DNA of 64,000 nucleotides from JAQWRV01 sp045564915 (GCA_045564915.1 JBJLGL010000001.1:248001-312000), one strand, 5' to 3'. Shown: positions 45,215 through 55,098, counted from the first letter of the stretch. The notes: generated from the sequence alone by a model not told the origin. A program made the numbers and translations.

Positions 45215-45257
45215 GATGTATAAATTTCTCCTCAATTAATATATGTGGTCACCAGAT

Positions 45258-45692
45258 CTAGTATCTGAGACCCTCATACTGTGCTTTTTCTCTTGCAGAT
45301 TCAGTTTCAATATAAGCAATCAAAGCAAAACGATCCTTCTTTTTTGGCAGGCCATTATAAATCATATTAGTGCCTGGCAAAAAAGATTTTGGGTCTTGAA
45401 TATACTTATCAAGAGCTTCTCTAGACCAGAAGATATCGGATTCTAATAGTGATACTGAATACCCCTTAAACCCCTCTTTTATACCAGCCCTAGCACCCAT
45501 CAAGCCCCAAAGGTTAGGCCCTGCCAGATGCCCGCCATTCTTTGTGATCGTATGACAAGATATACATCTCATATATAGAATTTTTCCTGCGCCAAGAGTA
45601 TTGCGATCATATTGCTGCGCAGCTGCGGGCAAAACACAGAACACAGCAGCTACCAAAACAGCGAAGAAAACAGTTGCAATTCTATTCAACAT
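45258..45692 (-). CDS. Small exported class I cytochrome c
   Basis: A 144-residue protein with a signal peptide (cleavage near LPAAAQQ). The heme motif RCISCHTIT has Cys43, Cys46 and His47. HLAGPNLWGLMGARAG is the conserved loop of cytochrome c2/c550-type proteins. Met110 in FLPGTNMIYNGL is the expected axial ligand. It should be a soluble periplasmic electron carrier. It sits between cytochrome-propeller copy 3 and the isochorismatase-fold gene, 36 bases after the former, so it is a good candidate for their electron acceptor. Confidence 0.92.
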   Translation of the reverse strand: MLNRIATVFFAVLVAAVFCVLPAAAQQYDRNTLGAGKILYMRCISCHTITKNGGHLAGPNLWGLMGARAGIKEGFKGYSVSLLESDIFWSREALDKYIQDPKSFLPGTNMIYNGLPKKKDRFALIAYIETESAREKAQYEGLRY

Positions 45693-45728
45693 AGGTGCTC
45701 AAAGCCTCATGTCTCAAATTTCAGCTGC

Positions 45729-47636
45729 CTACTCGATTAGCGCACCCAACTGGTCAACACCTTTACTTCTTACCCACTCAGCATATTCCTCGGCATTCTC
45801 TGCCGCTGCTGACCCAGTTCTCACTTCACCTTTCACTTGCGGTGCCAAGGGCCCTTTGTATTTGCTCAAAAAATAGCCAGGGCTATCTTCTGAATGATAC
45901 GCAGCCAAGGTCGTAATTTTGTCTTTGTCTGGGTACAGGACCGTAGCGTTGCCCCCATACCCCGCAAACTTGCCAGCATTACGGTAGATAAACCAAATGC
46001 CACCGTTTTTTGAGATTGTTGTTTTCAGACTATCTGATCGCGTTGGTATAGGATAATGCGTGAATTTATCTGGTACCGGCTCGTATTTTGATAGGTAGTT
46101 ATCCGTAGCTAGCCAGACATTGTCATCAGAATCAGGCTCCGCATTGTAAGGGTTACTATATTCAATCCCTAGTTTGCGTTCCAGAACGTCGCCTGTTTCA
46201 GGGTTCAGTCGATAAACCTTGCCGTTCTGGTGACCGCGGCTACCCCAAGTTGCCGTCCAAATCATATTATTGGAATCAACGCCTAAACGCCTTATCGCCG
46301 TAGCAGCACGATCTTTCTCGACTTTATAGTGGGTAAACTCTTCTGTAGTGGGATCGAACCTTGACACACCACCGTTGTGGTAATCTGCCCACCATATTTT
46401 ATCTTTGCGATCAACAATGATTCCATATGGCCGACTTCGAACAATGGGGTTTTCCCACCAGATAAGAGAATCCGTCTTGCGGTCCCACTTAGCTATGGCA
46501 CCCCGCCCTAGCAAGGACATCCAAAGGTTACCCTTAGAATCAAAGATCTGGGTATTACTACCCATGCTTGTGTCACCTACTTTCCAGTAGTCAACCAATC
46601 CAGTCTTTGGATCAAGTCGACGAACAGCATCACCAGATCCAGAATACCAAACAGTGCCATCCGTCTGATCGACGAGAACTCCATGACCGCCACCATGACC
46701 CTCAAAGGCTTTTGACTCACCCGTGCGTGGGTCAAACCTAACGATACAACAAGCAGTGTAAGCAATCCAAACGTTCCCATCAGCATCAAAATCCACCTGA
46801 TGCGGCCAGGGATTTGTTTTCATAAACGGATCAGCATATTCTTCCGACTCATGATAAATGTAGTCAATAAATTGCGCCTTCTCCAATGCCGCTTCTTCCA
46901 GCTCAGGCTCACTAGCTAGTTGCACAATACGCGGTTCAGAATCAGGACCGAAATTTTTCACCAGGTAATCAATAAGAATGTCTCGGTCGACGGGGGGAAG
47001 AAGACTCGCATCAAATAGGGTGGCTTTGCCTGGAACACCGAACGCTGGCCCCTTATGCATTCTGTCCACTGTGACGGCCCACGAAAATTCATCATGAGGA
47101 ACACGGCCTGCGGGATAGGCACGAACACTGTTATATGAAAAAAAACTAACGGCGTGACAACCATGACAGGCTCTCTCAATGATATCCCTTCCTGGACCCG
47201 GCGGATAAATGACATCATAGGGCAGTATCTTCGTACCATCGGGGTATGGATATCCGTTGACATAGTTCGGCTCTACATTGATGCCTTCAACAACAAAATC
47301 AGCCCGAATATGCGTATCCGCTGCAATATTGACCTTAGTATATTTGGTATCGAAACTCTCGAGCTGATCAACCGCTGGTCTTAGCTCAACATAGTAAGGA
47401 CCAGGTATCAGATTGACGGCGCGGTACTTTCCGTTAATCACAAATACTGTGTAACCAACATCTTTTTCTGGATTGTAAGCATAAATCACGGGTAGCACAC
47501 CCGGTTCTGATCCAGTTACTTCTCCTGACAGTTGACCATAGCCATCCAGAACTTCAGCCTGCAATGATTGGAAGAAACCTAAAGTAGCCAACATTAGGCT
47601 TGTTATAATGAGACGTGCATAGTTTCCTGCCAGCAT
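45729..47636 (-). CDS. Exported cytochrome c / Vgb-like beta-propeller protein (copy 3)
   Basis: A 635-residue exported protein with a signal peptide (about residues 1-27, ending SLQAEVL). The regulatory-like domain includes YTVFVINGKYRAVNLIPGPY. The heme motif is RACHGCHAV (Cys157-His161) and WAVTVDRM may supply the axial Met. The first blade carries adjacent Cys296-Cys297 in AYTACCIVRFDPRTGE. Blades such as DSKGNLWMSLLGRG and DRKDKIWWADYHNGGVSRFD resemble virginiamycin B lyase repeats. ATG at 47636 follows GGAGAAG; the frame is open further upstream, but that lacks a signal peptide at its start. It is 56 bases after the aldehyde dehydrogenase gene. Confidence 0.86.
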   Translation of the reverse strand: MLAGNYARLIITSLMLATLGFFQSLQAEVLDGYGQLSGEVTGSEPGVLPVIYAYNPEKDVGYTVFVINGKYRAVNLIPGPYYVELRPAVDQLESFDTKYTKVNIAADTHIRADFVVEGINVEPNYVNGYPYPDGTKILPYDVIYPPGPGRDIIERACHGCHAVSFFSYNSVRAYPAGRVPHDEFSWAVTVDRMHKGPAFGVPGKATLFDASLLPPVDRDILIDYLVKNFGPDSEPRIVQLASEPELEEAALEKAQFIDYIYHESEEYADPFMKTNPWPHQVDFDADGNVWIAYTACCIVRFDPRTGESKAFEGHGGGHGVLVDQTDGTVWYSGSGDAVRRLDPKTGLVDYWKVGDTSMGSNTQIFDSKGNLWMSLLGRGAIAKWDRKTDSLIWWENPIVRSRPYGIIVDRKDKIWWADYHNGGVSRFDPTTEEFTHYKVEKDRAATAIRRLGVDSNNMIWTATWGSRGHQNGKVYRLNPETGDVLERKLGIEYSNPYNAEPDSDDNVWLATDNYLSKYEPVPDKFTHYPIPTRSDSLKTTISKNGGIWFIYRNAGKFAGYGGNATVLYPDKDKITTLAAYHSEDSPGYFLSKYKGPLAPQVKGEVRTGSAAAENAEEYAEWVRSKGVDQLGALIE

Positions 47637-47692
47637 CTTACTCTTCTCCGTGCCGTGTCTTTCGTATAAAGCCATTTCTGCCTTCTTTCTTA

Positions 47693-49174
47693 CTATCGGC
47701 GCATATAAGGATTTGCAACCTTCCCTCCAGAAGAGAACCAAATACTCTTTACTTGAAGATATTCTTTAACGGCTTCAAGTCCATTCTCGCGACCCAATCC
47801 ACTTGCCTTGTAGCCACCAAAAGGCGTCGTGTAGCTAGTTGAGCGATAAGTGTTTACCCAAACTGTTCCAGCTTCAAGGTTTTCGCTCACCTTAATCGCT
47901 CTTTGCAGGTCTCGTGTCCATACACCTGCAGCCAATCCGTACTTAACATCATTTGCAATATCTACCGCTCCATCTTCATTTTCAAAACGCAATACTGACA
48001 GTACAGGACCAAACACTTCCTCTTGGGCAATACGCATATCATTCGTGACTTCCGAGAAAATTGTCGGCTGTATGAATAGGCCTTTATTACTATCAGGTGC
48101 AGCTGCTGGGCCACCACCAAGGACACAAACCGCCCCCTCCCCTTTTGCAATCTCGATATAATCCAATATTTTACGGTATTGGGATTCTGTTGTTATCGGC
48201 CCCACTTGGGTATCGGGACTCAGTGGATCTCCTATACGGGCTTGGGATGCTTTATTAATAAGCCGTTCAAGAAACTCATCATGGATTGAGTCGTGCAATA
48301 GAAGCCTCGAACCAGCAATGCATGTCTGCCCACTTGCCGCAAATATCCCTGAAATGGCGCCATTGACCGCCTGATCTAAGTCCGCGTCGTCAAAAACAAT
48401 ATTTGCGGATTTTCCTCCCAGCTCCAGCGTCACCCTAGTAAAGTCTTCTGCAGCTGCAGAATTAACACGCCTGCCGCCATCTTCGCCACCTGTAAAAGCG
48501 ACTTTGCGCACCTTGGGATGACGGACCAAAGGTTCGCCAACATCAGACCCGAGCCCTGTAATAACATTAATCACACCAGGCGGAAAATCGGCGTGTTGGG
48601 ATAGACGCGCAAACTCAAGAGTCGAGGCTGACGTGTACTCAGAAGGCTTGATAACAACAGTGTTTCCGGCTGCGAGTGCTGGAGCAACCTTCCATGCACA
48701 TAACAAAAGCGGTGAGTTCCATGGCGTAATGCAAGCACATACACCCAGCGGTTCATATTTTGTAAGATTCAATATATTAGGTTTATCAATTGGAGGAACC
48801 GTACCCTCGACTTTGTCCGCTAAACCGCCATAATATTGGAACCATTGTGTCAGATAATTACATTGATTAATCACTTCAGCAATCAACTTACCATTATCCC
48901 GCACCTCGATTTGAGCTAATTCCTCAGCGTGATTCGCCAGAACATCGCCAAAGTTACAAAGCAGTTTCCCTCTCTGCGTCGCAGTCAAGCCAACCCATTC
49001 ACTCGACCTGTAAGCTTTTTCAGCCGAGGCTACGGCTGCATCAACATCAGCTTTGCTGCCTTTAGGAATTTGCGCCCATGTATCCCCGGAGTAAGGATTA
49101 ACGGTATCAATCCATTCATTGGATACAGGGTCACACCAATTACCGCCAATGAACATTTGGTACTTCTGCATCAT
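47693..49174 (-). CDS. NAD(P)-dependent aldehyde dehydrogenase
   Basis: A 493-residue cytoplasmic ALDH. The catalytic Glu is in TLELGGKSANIVFDDADLDQ and the catalytic Cys in ASGQTCIAGSRLLLHDS. ITPWNSPLLLCAWKVAPALA is the cofactor-site motif, and KPSEYTSAS and EEVFGPVLSVLRF are conserved. The C-terminus has YTTPFGGYKASGLGRENG. Such enzymes oxidize aldehydes to acids. It is the first gene of the six-gene minus operon with the cytochrome-propeller proteins, so it may act on an aldehyde formed from the same substrate. It diverges from hyuB across a 543-base gap. Confidence 0.94.
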   Translation of the reverse strand: MMQKYQMFIGGNWCDPVSNEWIDTVNPYSGDTWAQIPKGSKADVDAAVASAEKAYRSSEWVGLTATQRGKLLCNFGDVLANHAEELAQIEVRDNGKLIAEVINQCNYLTQWFQYYGGLADKVEGTVPPIDKPNILNLTKYEPLGVCACITPWNSPLLLCAWKVAPALAAGNTVVIKPSEYTSASTLEFARLSQHADFPPGVINVITGLGSDVGEPLVRHPKVRKVAFTGGEDGGRRVNSAAAEDFTRVTLELGGKSANIVFDDADLDQAVNGAISGIFAASGQTCIAGSRLLLHDSIHDEFLERLINKASQARIGDPLSPDTQVGPITTESQYRKILDYIEIAKGEGAVCVLGGGPAAAPDSNKGLFIQPTIFSEVTNDMRIAQEEVFGPVLSVLRFENEDGAVDIANDVKYGLAAGVWTRDLQRAIKVSENLEAGTVWVNTYRSTSYTTPFGGYKASGLGRENGLEAVKEYLQVKSIWFSSGGKVANPYMRR

Positions 49175-49717
49175 AAGGACCTCGTTGAATCGGACGGGTT
49201 TGTCGATCGATATAAAGATTAGAGCCTTACCTCACCTTCATAGACGAAGTAAATATTCTATTCCCACGCCACCCCAGCTTAGAGCATCTATTCGATAGAA
49301 TGACTTAGTAAATCAGCAAAAGTTAGCCTATCCTCAAGAGGCTATTTCAGAGACATAAACGAAAATCATATAGGTATGATTAGAATTGCTAGCTAAATCG
49401 TAAGCTGGTTGATAGGTGTAGACTTATAAACTCTATATGGGTAATTGAGATTAGAATTAGATAAACCGAGGCACTGAGAGAAATACGCTGCGGGCCAATG
49501 CTGAACGCGGGTAAGGACGCTTTATCGTATTAATATTACTGGAATTCTTGGTATTTCGGTTAGATGCTTAAAGTGCGGTACAAGAACCTTGATGACCAGC
49601 CTGCTATGAGCTTAATAAATATTCTGCGGTCTCGTCACAATCCAGCCTCAATAACAGGACCAACCTCTTTTATATATTGAACGTGATAAAGAATTTAATG
49701 AAACGGATTTAGGACTT
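49175..49717. other. Intergenic region between the ALDH operon and the hyu operon
   Basis: A 543-base divergent gap, the longest promoter region in the accessory part. It must hold the promoters of both operons. I see no supported coding sequence, tRNA or riboswitch. It is AT-rich with several short imperfect inverted repeats that I could not assign to a regulator. Confidence 0.5.
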
Positions 49718-51367
49718 GTGAGTTTTTCAGCTCTTAAAGTTGGGGTTACCTGGCAAAGGCTCGACAGCCTTATGGACGAGACAGCGTATACGTTTGTCCG
49801 AACATCTTTCTCGTCAGTAGTTCGCGACAATTGGGATCTCGCGGTAAGCCTGATGGATAGCGAAGGACGCCAGTTTGCCCAATCGTCCCGTAGTGTTCCA
49901 TCTTTCATCGGCACCATGCCAAGCACACTAGCTGTCATGCTGGGGCGGTATCCGAAGTCAGAGCTCAACCCTGGAGACATATTGATTTCAAATGACGGAT
50001 ATCACGGGACAGGGCACCTCAATGATATCACCATGGCAAGACCGGTCTTCAAGAATGGCCAGATCATCGCTTTCATCGGTAGTGTATTTCATTCAGTTGA
50101 CATCGGCGGCGCGCCATCAGTCAATGCTCGGGATTCATACGAAGAAGGACTCACTATCCCTGTTGCAAAAATTGTCCGTGGGGGCGTGGAAAACGAAGAC
50201 GTTTTTGCTTTCCTAACTGCAAATCTGCGTGCTCCTGAAGAGACATTGGGCGACATACGTGCGCAGTTCGCCGCCTACGACATAGCAGCGCCACGTCTGT
50301 TAAAAATCCTGGATGATGAAGAAATCGATGATTTAGGAGATATGGTTGATGAGATCCTAAATCGGTCGGAAGCAGCTATGAGACGGGCAATCGATGCCGT
50401 AGAGGACGGATCCTATTGTGGAGAAATCAAGCTCGATGGTTTCGATGAACCACTGAGGATCTGCTGCAAAGTATCAATTTCTGGCAGTAATTTGACCATA
50501 GACTATTCCGGCACATCAACTCAGATCGATAAACCGATTAATTCGGTGATAAATTACACGCGCGCCTATTCTGCCTACGCCATTAAGTCAGCATTTGACG
50601 CGTCCACGCCCAATAACGATGGCTCATTTCGGCCCATAACAATCAAAGCGCCTGAAGGCTGCTTAGTTAATCCCCGCCGTCCCGCGCCGATCTGGGCGCG
50701 GCACCTTACAGGGCATTACCTTCCACCGGTTATATTCAGTGCCCTAGCAAACATCATGCCAGACCGGGTTATTGCGGACTGTGGGTCACCGATCTGGAAT
50801 GTCTATTTTGCGGGGCAACATACGGACGGACAGCGCTTCATGAAAATGTTTTTCATGAACGGCGGTCATGGGGCGCGGCCACATCAAGATGGCCCTGCCT
50901 GCCTAAGTTTTCCCAGTAACATTACAACCTTGCCAATTGAACAGTTCGAAAACAGTGTTCCGCTACTCGTGACCGAAAAGACTCTGATACCAGATTCAGG
51001 CGGGGCTGGTCAGTATCGTGGCGGACCAGCGCAAAGAGTTTCGTTCAAAGCAATGGCCGAGAAACCGGTCACTATGACGATACGCCATGAGCGTGTGAAA
51101 TTCCCGCCACGTGGTCTCCGCGGAGGAACCGATGGAGCGGCCGGAACGGATTACCTCAACGGAGAACGCATTCCAGCCAAGGTCCGGTTAGATATGCAAC
51201 GAGATGATATCGTCACGTTTGACACACCAGGTGGCGGTGGCTTTGGACCTCCAGAAGATCGTGATCCTGCAAAGATAAAGTCAGACGTAGAAAACGGCCT
51301 TGTAACCGCAGCAAAAGCAAAAAGCGACTATGGCTTGGATGTTGCTAAGGCCAAGTCTGATGGATAA
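49718..51367 (+). CDS. hyuB: HyuB-family subunit (N-methylhydantoinase B / acetone carboxylase alpha-like)
   Basis: A 549-residue protein of the HyuB/5-oxoprolinase C-half family. VRTSFSSVVRDNWDLAVSLM, LNPGDILISNDGYHGTGHLN and DYSGTSTQIDKPINSVINYT are family motifs. The C-terminal RHERVKFPPRGLRGGTDGA and VTFDTPGGGGFGPPEDRDP are typical. The start is taken as GTG 49718; codons upstream are open to an ATT at 49676, so a slightly longer N-terminus is possible. It overlaps hyuA by eight bases. The pair could hydrolyse a cyclic amide with ATP or carboxylate a ketone; the sequence alone does not decide. Confidence 0.88.
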   Translation: MSFSALKVGVTWQRLDSLMDETAYTFVRTSFSSVVRDNWDLAVSLMDSEGRQFAQSSRSVPSFIGTMPSTLAVMLGRYPKSELNPGDILISNDGYHGTGHLNDITMARPVFKNGQIIAFIGSVFHSVDIGGAPSVNARDSYEEGLTIPVAKIVRGGVENEDVFAFLTANLRAPEETLGDIRAQFAAYDIAAPRLLKILDDEEIDDLGDMVDEILNRSEAAMRRAIDAVEDGSYCGEIKLDGFDEPLRICCKVSISGSNLTIDYSGTSTQIDKPINSVINYTRAYSAYAIKSAFDASTPNNDGSFRPITIKAPEGCLVNPRRPAPIWARHLTGHYLPPVIFSALANIMPDRVIADCGSPIWNVYFAGQHTDGQRFMKMFFMNGGHGARPHQDGPACLSFPSNITTLPIEQFENSVPLLVTEKTLIPDSGGAGQYRGGPAQRVSFKAMAEKPVTMTIRHERVKFPPRGLRGGTDGAAGTDYLNGERIPAKVRLDMQRDDIVTFDTPGGGGFGPPEDRDPAKIKSDVENGLVTAAKAKSDYGLDVAKAKSDG

Positions 51368-53450
51368 GCGATACCGAATCGGCGTCGACATCGGAGGTAC
51401 CTTCACTGATATTGTTATGGTCGACACCCTATCTGGCCGTCTGTTCAATGAAAAAGTTCTGACCACACCAGATGATCCTTCAGTGGGTGTGCTGACGGGC
51501 GTCGAAAATATCTTACACGCTTGTGACGTAATGGCTGGAGAAATAAGCCAAATCATTCATGGGACAACCCTGGTAGCCAATGCAATTATCGAACGCCGCG
51601 GCGCCAAGGTCGCGCTGATTACGACTGCGGGGTTTCGTGATATCTTAGAGATCGGGACTGAAGGCCGTTACGATTCCTATGATCTCTTTATCGACATGCC
51701 TGAACCATTGGTGCCACGCCGCTGGCGCTTCGAAGTTCCCGAACGCATAAGCCCTTTGGGCCAAATCATTACGCCTCTCGATGAAAGTGCCGTTATAGCG
51801 ATCGCAAAAAAAATTGCGGGCACAGATATAGAAGCAATCGCTATCTCATTGCTGCATAGTTTCCAAAACGCGGATCATGAACGTCGTATTTCTGATATAT
51901 TTCAGCAATATACACCAGGACTGGCAGTTTGTATTTCAAGCGATGTAATGCCAGAGATCGGCGAATACGAGCGCACATCCACAACAGTATGCAATGCCTA
52001 TGTGCTCGCGCTTTTTGAAAGTTACTTAAAACGCTTGACGAATGGTCTACGCAGCAAAGGCTTTGAGAAAGACCTTTTTCTCATGCTGTCCGACGGCGGC
52101 ACTGTTCATGAGTCAACAGCAGCCTCATACCCCATTCGGCTGGTCCAGTCCGGTCCTGCGGGAGGAGTACAAGCAACGTCAAAGATTGGTGCGCTTGCCG
52201 GTGAGTCCAATGTTTTCTGTTTCGATATGGGTGGCACGACGGCTAAAGCTAGCTTAATTGAGAACGGTGAGCCACTGCGTAGCACGGAATTCGAGGTTGC
52301 CCGTGTATACCGCGCAAAGAAAGGGAGCGGTCTGCCATTACGAGTTCCCGTCATTGAGATGATTGAAATCGGGGCTGGCGGCGGCTCGATAGCGCAGATT
52401 AACAGTCTTGGATTGGTTCAAGTTGGCCCTGAAAGTTCTAGCGCTTACCCCGGGCCTGCCTGTTACGCTCAAGGCGGTAAGAAGGCCACCGTGACAGACG
52501 CCGACCTCATTCTCGGCTACTTGGCGGCGGATAGTTTCTTGGGCGGAGACATGACACTTGATGTAGACGCTGCAAAACACGCGATGGATGAAAATATTGC
52601 CAATCCATTAGGTATTACGACCATTGATGCCGCATGGGCAATTCATGAAACTGTGAACGAGAGCATGGCGCAGGCGGCAAACATTCATGCATTAGAGAAA
52701 GCGCAACGAATATCAGACTACGCCATGATTCCTATTGGCGGCGCCGGGCCGGTTCACGCCTGCAATATTGGCTTGAAGCTAGCAGTACCCCGTGTCATTT
52801 GTCCCTTAAGTGCCGGCGTGGCCTCTGCGCTTGGGTTTCTAGTATCTCCTCTAGCATTTACATTTGTCCAAGGTGGTGTGGTTGGCCTGGAATCTGCAGA
52901 CTTTGTCTCTATAAGGTCAATGTTGTCTGAAATGGTGGGTAAAGGCAAAGAACTTCTCCGTGCTGCGGGTGCCTCTCTCGATGATTTTAAGGTTGAGCAC
53001 TTGGTGTCCATGCGCTACCTCGGCCAAGGTTACAATGTCGAGGCACCCATTGATATTAGTGTACTAGTTGACTCTGACAGGAACGCTGCCCGGAGTGTTT
53101 TTGAAAAAGCATACAAAGCCCAATACGGTCGTATTGAACCCGACGTGGCCGTTGAAATTGTCTCATGGAGAGTAGTTGTTTCTGGCCCACCGCCCACTAT
53201 TGACCTTTCCGCCGCTCGACCTAACACAGTAGTCAAGCAATACCGCAAAGGTGAACGCGATGTTTACTTTGGGCCTGATAAAGGGTTTGTGACAACTCCA
53301 ATATATGATCGGTATAGTCTAACGCCTGGTAGCACATTTGACGGACCAAGTATTTTCGAAGAGCGGGAATCAACAACTGTCGTGCCACCTGGGGCCAAAT
53401 CTAGGATTGACGACGCTCTCAACCTCGTTGTCGAACTTCCCGATGACTGA
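51360..53450 (+). CDS. hyuA: HyuA-family ATPase subunit (N-methylhydantoinase A / 5-oxoprolinase-like)
   Basis: A 696-residue ASKHA-fold ATPase subunit that pairs with HyuB. The first phosphate motif is YRIGVDIGGTFTDIVMVD, and the second is FCFDMGGTTAKASLIE. IIHGTTLVANAIIERRGAKV and VIEMIEIGAGGGSIAQI are family hallmarks, and YAMIPIGGAGPVHACNIG lies in the later domain. The ATG at 51360 overlaps the hyuB stop by eight bases, giving a proper N-terminus right before the ATP motif. Its own stop overlaps the next gene by eight bases. Confidence 0.92.
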   Translation: MDKRYRIGVDIGGTFTDIVMVDTLSGRLFNEKVLTTPDDPSVGVLTGVENILHACDVMAGEISQIIHGTTLVANAIIERRGAKVALITTAGFRDILEIGTEGRYDSYDLFIDMPEPLVPRRWRFEVPERISPLGQIITPLDESAVIAIAKKIAGTDIEAIAISLLHSFQNADHERRISDIFQQYTPGLAVCISSDVMPEIGEYERTSTTVCNAYVLALFESYLKRLTNGLRSKGFEKDLFLMLSDGGTVHESTAASYPIRLVQSGPAGGVQATSKIGALAGESNVFCFDMGGTTAKASLIENGEPLRSTEFEVARVYRAKKGSGLPLRVPVIEMIEIGAGGGSIAQINSLGLVQVGPESSSAYPGPACYAQGGKKATVTDADLILGYLAADSFLGGDMTLDVDAAKHAMDENIANPLGITTIDAAWAIHETVNESMAQAANIHALEKAQRISDYAMIPIGGAGPVHACNIGLKLAVPRVICPLSAGVASALGFLVSPLAFTFVQGGVVGLESADFVSIRSMLSEMVGKGKELLRAAGASLDDFKVEHLVSMRYLGQGYNVEAPIDISVLVDSDRNAARSVFEKAYKAQYGRIEPDVAVEIVSWRVVVSGPPPTIDLSAARPNTVVKQYRKGERDVYFGPDKGFVTTPIYDRYSLTPGSTFDGPSIFEERESTTVVPPGAKSRIDDALNLVVELPDD

Positions 53451-55071
53451 ATGTACTGTCGCAGAAGCGCTCGCAACAGCGTTTGCCTCAAAGGGCGTTA
53501 AGCACATCTACGGTGTTCCTGGTGGTGGTAGTAGTCTCGATGTCATTGAGGCCGCTGCTAAGAAAGGCATTGAGTTTATCCTCACTCGGACTGAAAACGC
53601 CGCAGTTATGATGGCTGCGGTTTCTGCAGAACTCAGCGGCACTCTTGGCGTTGCCTTAACAACCAAAGGTCCCGGCAGCGCGAATGCCACAAACGGCGTC
53701 GCCTGTGCCTCGCTCGAATGTTTGCCAGTTGTCTTGCTAACCGATGGTTTTACCCGGCAAGAACAAACCTACATCACCCATCAAGTCTTTGATCAAAAAG
53801 CCATGCTAGCTCCAATCACGAAAGGTCATAGCCGTTTGGAAGGCAAATCGGCTGCCCGTGATATTAATCATTACATAGAGATTGCACTGACAGCTCCATA
53901 TGGCCCCGTACATTTTGAGCTGACCGGTGACGCAGCAAAGACAATGATAACAATCGAAGACCGAGTCAAAAGTGATATGGCGGGGGAATCATCTACTCTA
54001 AGTGAGAATGATTCAGTGATGAAAAAAGCAAATGAACTTATATCCAGAGCGGAATACCCCATTATAATCGTGGGTATGGAATCCCGAGAAGCGAATGCGG
54101 CAAAAGCCATTCGGGAATTAGTTAGTTCTCTTGGGTGCCCAGCACTAACAACATACAAAGCTAAAGGCGTGATCTCTGACAATGATACGTTCTTTGCCGG
54201 CATTTTCACTGGTGGGAGCAATGAAGCAGACTGCGTCAACAAGGCTGACCTCATAATCCTTTGTGGTGTAGACCCCGTTGAATTCATACGCCAGCCCTGG
54301 CGTTATGAAGCTCCCGTAATCGACATATCCCTCGTTAAGCATTCTATTCACTATCTGACATCAGTGGCTGGCTTGTACGGTCCCATTAGCGAAAGTATCT
54401 CGCGCTTTTCTATTACTAGTACCAGCAACTCATGGAAAGAGTCAGATATTGCTGGTCTGCGCCAAGCCATGCATGAACGTGTGCGATGCAACGCTGTCGC
54501 TGGAATAAATCCCCAGCAGGTTGTTGAATTTGCTGTTGAAGAATCAGGAAACCTTCACACTAATCCCCGTATAACGGTGGACGCCGGTGCCCATATGTTT
54601 TCTGCTATGGAGTTCTGGCCATGTAATGAGCCAAATGATGTTTTGATCTCCAATGGTCTCGCGACTATGGCGTTTGCCCTGCCAGCAGCCGTGGCTTCTG
54701 CTTTGCAAGACGGCGGCCGGCCAGTTATTGCTTTCACGGGCGACGGTGGTCTTCTTATGTGTATAGGCGAACTGCTAACAGCTGTTCAGTGCAAAGCAAA
54801 CATTACTGTTATAGTGTTCAATGATGCTTCCCTTTCTCTCATCGACATAAAACAACAGGAGCGACAGCTTCCGACTCGCGGTATGCGGTGGCAACGTCCA
54901 AGCTTCGCGAAGATGATTGAAGGAATGGGAGGTCAAGGCTACACTGTTGTAACTCTCGAGGAATACAAAAAGGCTTTGACTAAAGCACTGCATCTTGAGG
55001 GACCGGCTTTGATTGACGTTGCCGTTGATGCGACCGGTTATTCAGACCAGCTGAAGGCGATGCGCGGCTAA
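53443..55071 (+). CDS. Thiamine pyrophosphate-dependent decarboxylase/acetolactate synthase-like enzyme
   Basis: A protein of about 542 residues with the three TPP-enzyme domains. The activating Glu is in FILTRTENAAVMMAAVSAEL. The middle NAD/FAD-like domain includes YPIIIVGMESREANAAKAIR. The TPP-Mg motif AFTGDGGLLMCIGELLTAVQ and the later VIVFNDASLSLIDIKQQERQ complete it. It resembles acetolactate synthase, benzoylformate- and sulfopyruvate-type decarboxylases, without a clear match to one. ATG at 53443 overlaps the hyuA stop by eight bases. With hyuBA it forms a coupled set, so it probably decarboxylates or condenses a 2-oxo acid from the same pathway. Confidence 0.9.
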   Translation: MTECTVAEALATAFASKGVKHIYGVPGGGSSLDVIEAAAKKGIEFILTRTENAAVMMAAVSAELSGTLGVALTTKGPGSANATNGVACASLECLPVVLLTDGFTRQEQTYITHQVFDQKAMLAPITKGHSRLEGKSAARDINHYIEIALTAPYGPVHFELTGDAAKTMITIEDRVKSDMAGESSTLSENDSVMKKANELISRAEYPIIIVGMESREANAAKAIRELVSSLGCPALTTYKAKGVISDNDTFFAGIFTGGSNEADCVNKADLIILCGVDPVEFIRQPWRYEAPVIDISLVKHSIHYLTSVAGLYGPISESISRFSITSTSNSWKESDIAGLRQAMHERVRCNAVAGINPQQVVEFAVEESGNLHTNPRITVDAGAHMFSAMEFWPCNEPNDVLISNGLATMAFALPAAVASALQDGGRPVIAFTGDGGLLMCIGELLTAVQCKANITVIVFNDASLSLIDIKQQERQLPTRGMRWQRPSFAKMIEGMGGQGYTVVTLEEYKKALTKALHLEGPALIDVAVDATGYSDQLKAMRG

Positions 55072-55098
55072 GCCTACATAGGTAAAGAGTGAGATATT

